A DNA stretch of 64,000 nucleotides, from assembly GCF_000718635.1 (NCBI RefSeq), contig NZ_JOBF01000004.1, positions 1 to 64,000 on the forward strand, given 5' to 3'. Positions 62,803 through 64,000 of this stretch are shown in pieces (position 1 is the first letter of the stretch; the number at the start of each line of letters is the position of its first letter). The position numbers and the translations under genes were made by a program. The notes beneath the pieces were generated by a model that worked only from the letters and a program-made list of their open reading frames with translations, did no database searches and was not told where the DNA came from. Source of the stretch: Streptomyces varsoviensis (GTDB taxonomy: Bacteria > Actinomycetota > Actinomycetes > Streptomycetales > Streptomycetaceae).

Positions 62803-63220
62803 TTGGCCGGACTGCCCCTGACACGCCTCAAGAAGTCGGCCCATCGCCAGTTGAAGGGTTGTGTATTCAACGACGCCCGGTATGGTCATCCCCAGTCGGG
62901 CGGCGACACACAATCGTGACCTGCCGCGGGCGATGTCGCGTGGGCTCACCCTAGAGGAACAGGGTTGCTGTCGCAGCGACTTCCCGATGATTGTCCGAAG
63001 GAGTGGAGGAAAGTGGCATGCTGCGCGGACGAGAACTGCGGTCAATGTCACATGACTTCGGGCGTTGTCCGTTCTGTGGCGAACTGTGAGGCTGGTCGGA
63101 CGTCGTTAGGAATTCCGCTCCGGAAGCAGACGCGGAACAGAACCGGACACGGGAATTGCGGGCACCTTCCGGCGTCGGAAGTGCGAAGACCGACTGAAAG
63201 ATGTTCGAGGCGAGGCAACT
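62803..63220. other. Intergenic region with a possible 23-codon ORF
   Basis: 418 bp between the HAD gene and the next rightward gene. Apart from the small ORF at 63018-63089 no gene is visible. The sequence near 63080-63190 is AT-richer (GGAATTCC at about 63109) and probably contains the promoter of the downstream gene. Confidence 0.5.
63018..63089 (+). CDS. Possible 23-residue peptide with CPFC motif
   Basis: ATG 63018 follows GGAGGAAAGTGGC, a very good ribosome site, and the frame ends TGA at 63089: MLRGRELRSMSHDFGRCPFC then GEL. The C-P-F-C-G-E pair resembles half a zinc ribbon. It may be a real small protein, a leader peptide of the next gene, or chance. Too short for a confident call. 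Confidence 0.3.
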   Translation: MLRGRELRSMSHDFGRCPFCGEL

Positions 63221-64000
63221 ATGGACGCTCCGACCACCATGTCGGCCGAAGGCGGCGGTTCCGGCGGCGACGACGGCAATGACGGTGGCGAGTGGGGCTG
63301 GTTCAGCCCGAGCAAGAAGCCTTCCCGGCAGCCGCAGCCGCAGCCGGAGGCGAGTGCTCAGCCGCGGTCGAGTACTCAGCCACGGTCGAGTGCTCAGCCG
63401 CAGCCAAGCGTTCGGACACAGCCGCGCGCCCATGACGACGGTGACGCCGGCGGCGGCGACGGCAGTGGCGAGCGGGACGCGGCACGGATACCGGCCCGTC
63501 CGGCCGGCCCGAGCCGCACGGTCAGCCCTATACGGCCGGTCGGCGGCAGGAGCAACGAGCGCGTAAGCTCCGGCGACCCGAGTGATCCCAGCGCGCCCAG
63601 TGCGCGGAGTGTTCCCAGTGCTCCCGGTGCGGCCGCCGGGGCCGAATCCGCCCCCTCATGGGCGTCCGCGCCGCCGTCCACCGCCCCCGACGAGCAGCAC
63701 CAGCGCGCCGCCGAACGCGTCCCCGCCCAGGGAACGCGCCCCAAGGCCGGCCCGGTCCCCGCACACCCCACCCCGGCTCCCGCACCGACGCGCCCCTCCG
63801 GGCAGTCACCCACCTCCGCCCCGACCCGGCAGGCATCCCCAGCCCCCCAGGCATCCCCAGCCCCGCAGGCACCCCGCGCCCCGCAGGCACCCTCATCTCC
63901 GCAGCCCTCCCCCTCCCCTTCCCCCGCCCCCTCGCTGTTCGAGCCGGTGGACGCCGTTCCCGCCTCGCCCGACGCGGTGCTCATCCGGCGCACGCTGACC
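63221..64000 (+). CDS. Pro/Ser/Gln-rich protein, 3' end outside the window (possible globin-domain reductase N-terminus)
   Basis: An open frame of 260 codons from ATG 63221 (GAGG five bases upstream) runs off the right edge. It starts MDAPTTMSAEGGGSGGDDGND, then has a W-G-W-F segment and a long disordered Pro/Ser/Gln/Ala region with repeats such as PQASPAPQASPAPQAP. The last visible residues, DAVLIRRTLT, resemble the start of the globin domain in actinobacterial flavohaemoprotein-like reductases (there followed by EIEPVADKV). That identity is a guess from ten residues. The minus-strand frames here are shadows. Confidence 0.6.
   Translation, partial: MDAPTTMSAEGGGSGGDDGNDGGEWGWFSPSKKPSRQPQPQPEASAQPRSSTQPRSSAQPQPSVRTQPRAHDDGDAGGGDGSGERDAARIPARPAGPSRTVSPIRPVGGRSNERVSSGDPSDPSAPSARSVPSAPGAAAGAESAPSWASAPPSTAPDEQHQRAAERVPAQGTRPKAGPVPAHPTPAPAPTRPSGQSPTSAPTRQASPAPQASPAPQAPRAPQAPSSPQPSPSPSPAPSLFEPVDAVPASPDAVLIRRTLT

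Noticed and set aside
51087..63220. A biosynthetic gene cluster after dnaB
   Set aside because: Monooxygenase, hydrolases, aminotransferase and regulators are present, but no core synthase, and gene directions are mixed; unrelated accessory genes fit better.
63394..63993. Minus-strand frames rich in Gly/Ala at the right end
   Set aside because: They are antisense to the Pro/Ser-rich plus-strand gene that runs off the edge; the plus frame has a proper start and ribosome site.

Overview
The window is a high-GC actinobacterial chromosome segment centred on the replication origin. Gene content and order (gyrA, gyrB, DciA-like gene, recF, gnd, dnaN, oriC, dnaA, rpmH, rnpA, yidD, yidC, jag, rsmG, parA, parB, GNAT, trxA, trxB, sigM, murJ, cca, ino1, PBP, femX, rpsF, ssb, rpsR, rplI, dnaB) match the oriC region of Streptomyces as I know it from S. 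coelicolor. The many GTG starts, GTTTCACGTGAAAC parS sites, TTGTCCACA-type DnaA boxes and the sigma-R-type trxB promoter also fit Streptomyces or a very close relative.

Layout. 1-1.3 kb: end of a small membrane protein gene, a DLW-39 mini-gene and tRNA-Ile(GAT). 1.4-14.3 kb: leftward replication genes (DUF3566 protein, gyrA, gyrB, DciA-like, recF, gnd, dnaN, oriC, dnaA). 14.7-20.6 kb: rightward rpmH-rnpA-yidD-yidC-jag-rsmG-parA-parB. 20.9-31.3 kb: a GNAT gene, then a leftward series (DUF6049, murJ, pseudokinase, sigM, anti-sigma factor, trxB, trxA) for envelope and redox homeostasis. 31.5-43.3 kb: cca, MFS transporter, ino1, PadR regulator, class A PBP, GT87 mannosyltransferase-like protein, alanine-racemase-fold protein and FemX. 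43.7-50.9 kb: small membrane protein, rpsF-ssb-rpsR-rplI, MATE transporter and dnaB. 51-64 kb: a more variable segment (sugar O-acetyltransferase, alpha/beta hydrolase with an NTF2-like partner, FAD monooxygenase, AraC regulator, dienelactone-hydrolase-like protein, serine beta-lactamase-fold protein, class V aminotransferase, TetR regulator with a zinc-finger tail, GNAT, DUF2269 membrane protein, HAD phosphatase, and the start of a Pro-rich protein).

How it works together. DnaA binds oriC, a probable DciA loader and the DnaB helicase build the fork, DnaN and RecF act there, and gyrase relieves supercoils. ParA/ParB and at least seven perfect parS sites segregate the origin. The ribosomal, YidC and RsmG genes serve translation and membrane insertion. 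MurJ, the PBP, FemX and their neighbours build peptidoglycan.

The most unusual item is dnaB. Its P-loop is split after Gly-Lys by a 415-residue intein with an N-terminal Ala and the Trp/Cys/Thr signature of class 3 inteins. Its LAGLIDADG endonuclease carries two Cys clusters resembling zinc ribbons. A cluster of DnaA boxes lies just upstream of this dnaB, about 36 kb from oriC. Other points of interest are parS sites embedded in parA and the anti-sigma gene as a Val-Ser-Arg-Glu-Thr motif, DnaA boxes in the parA leader, a pseudokinase beside murJ, and a dienelactone-hydrolase-like protein whose catalytic Cys is Gly.
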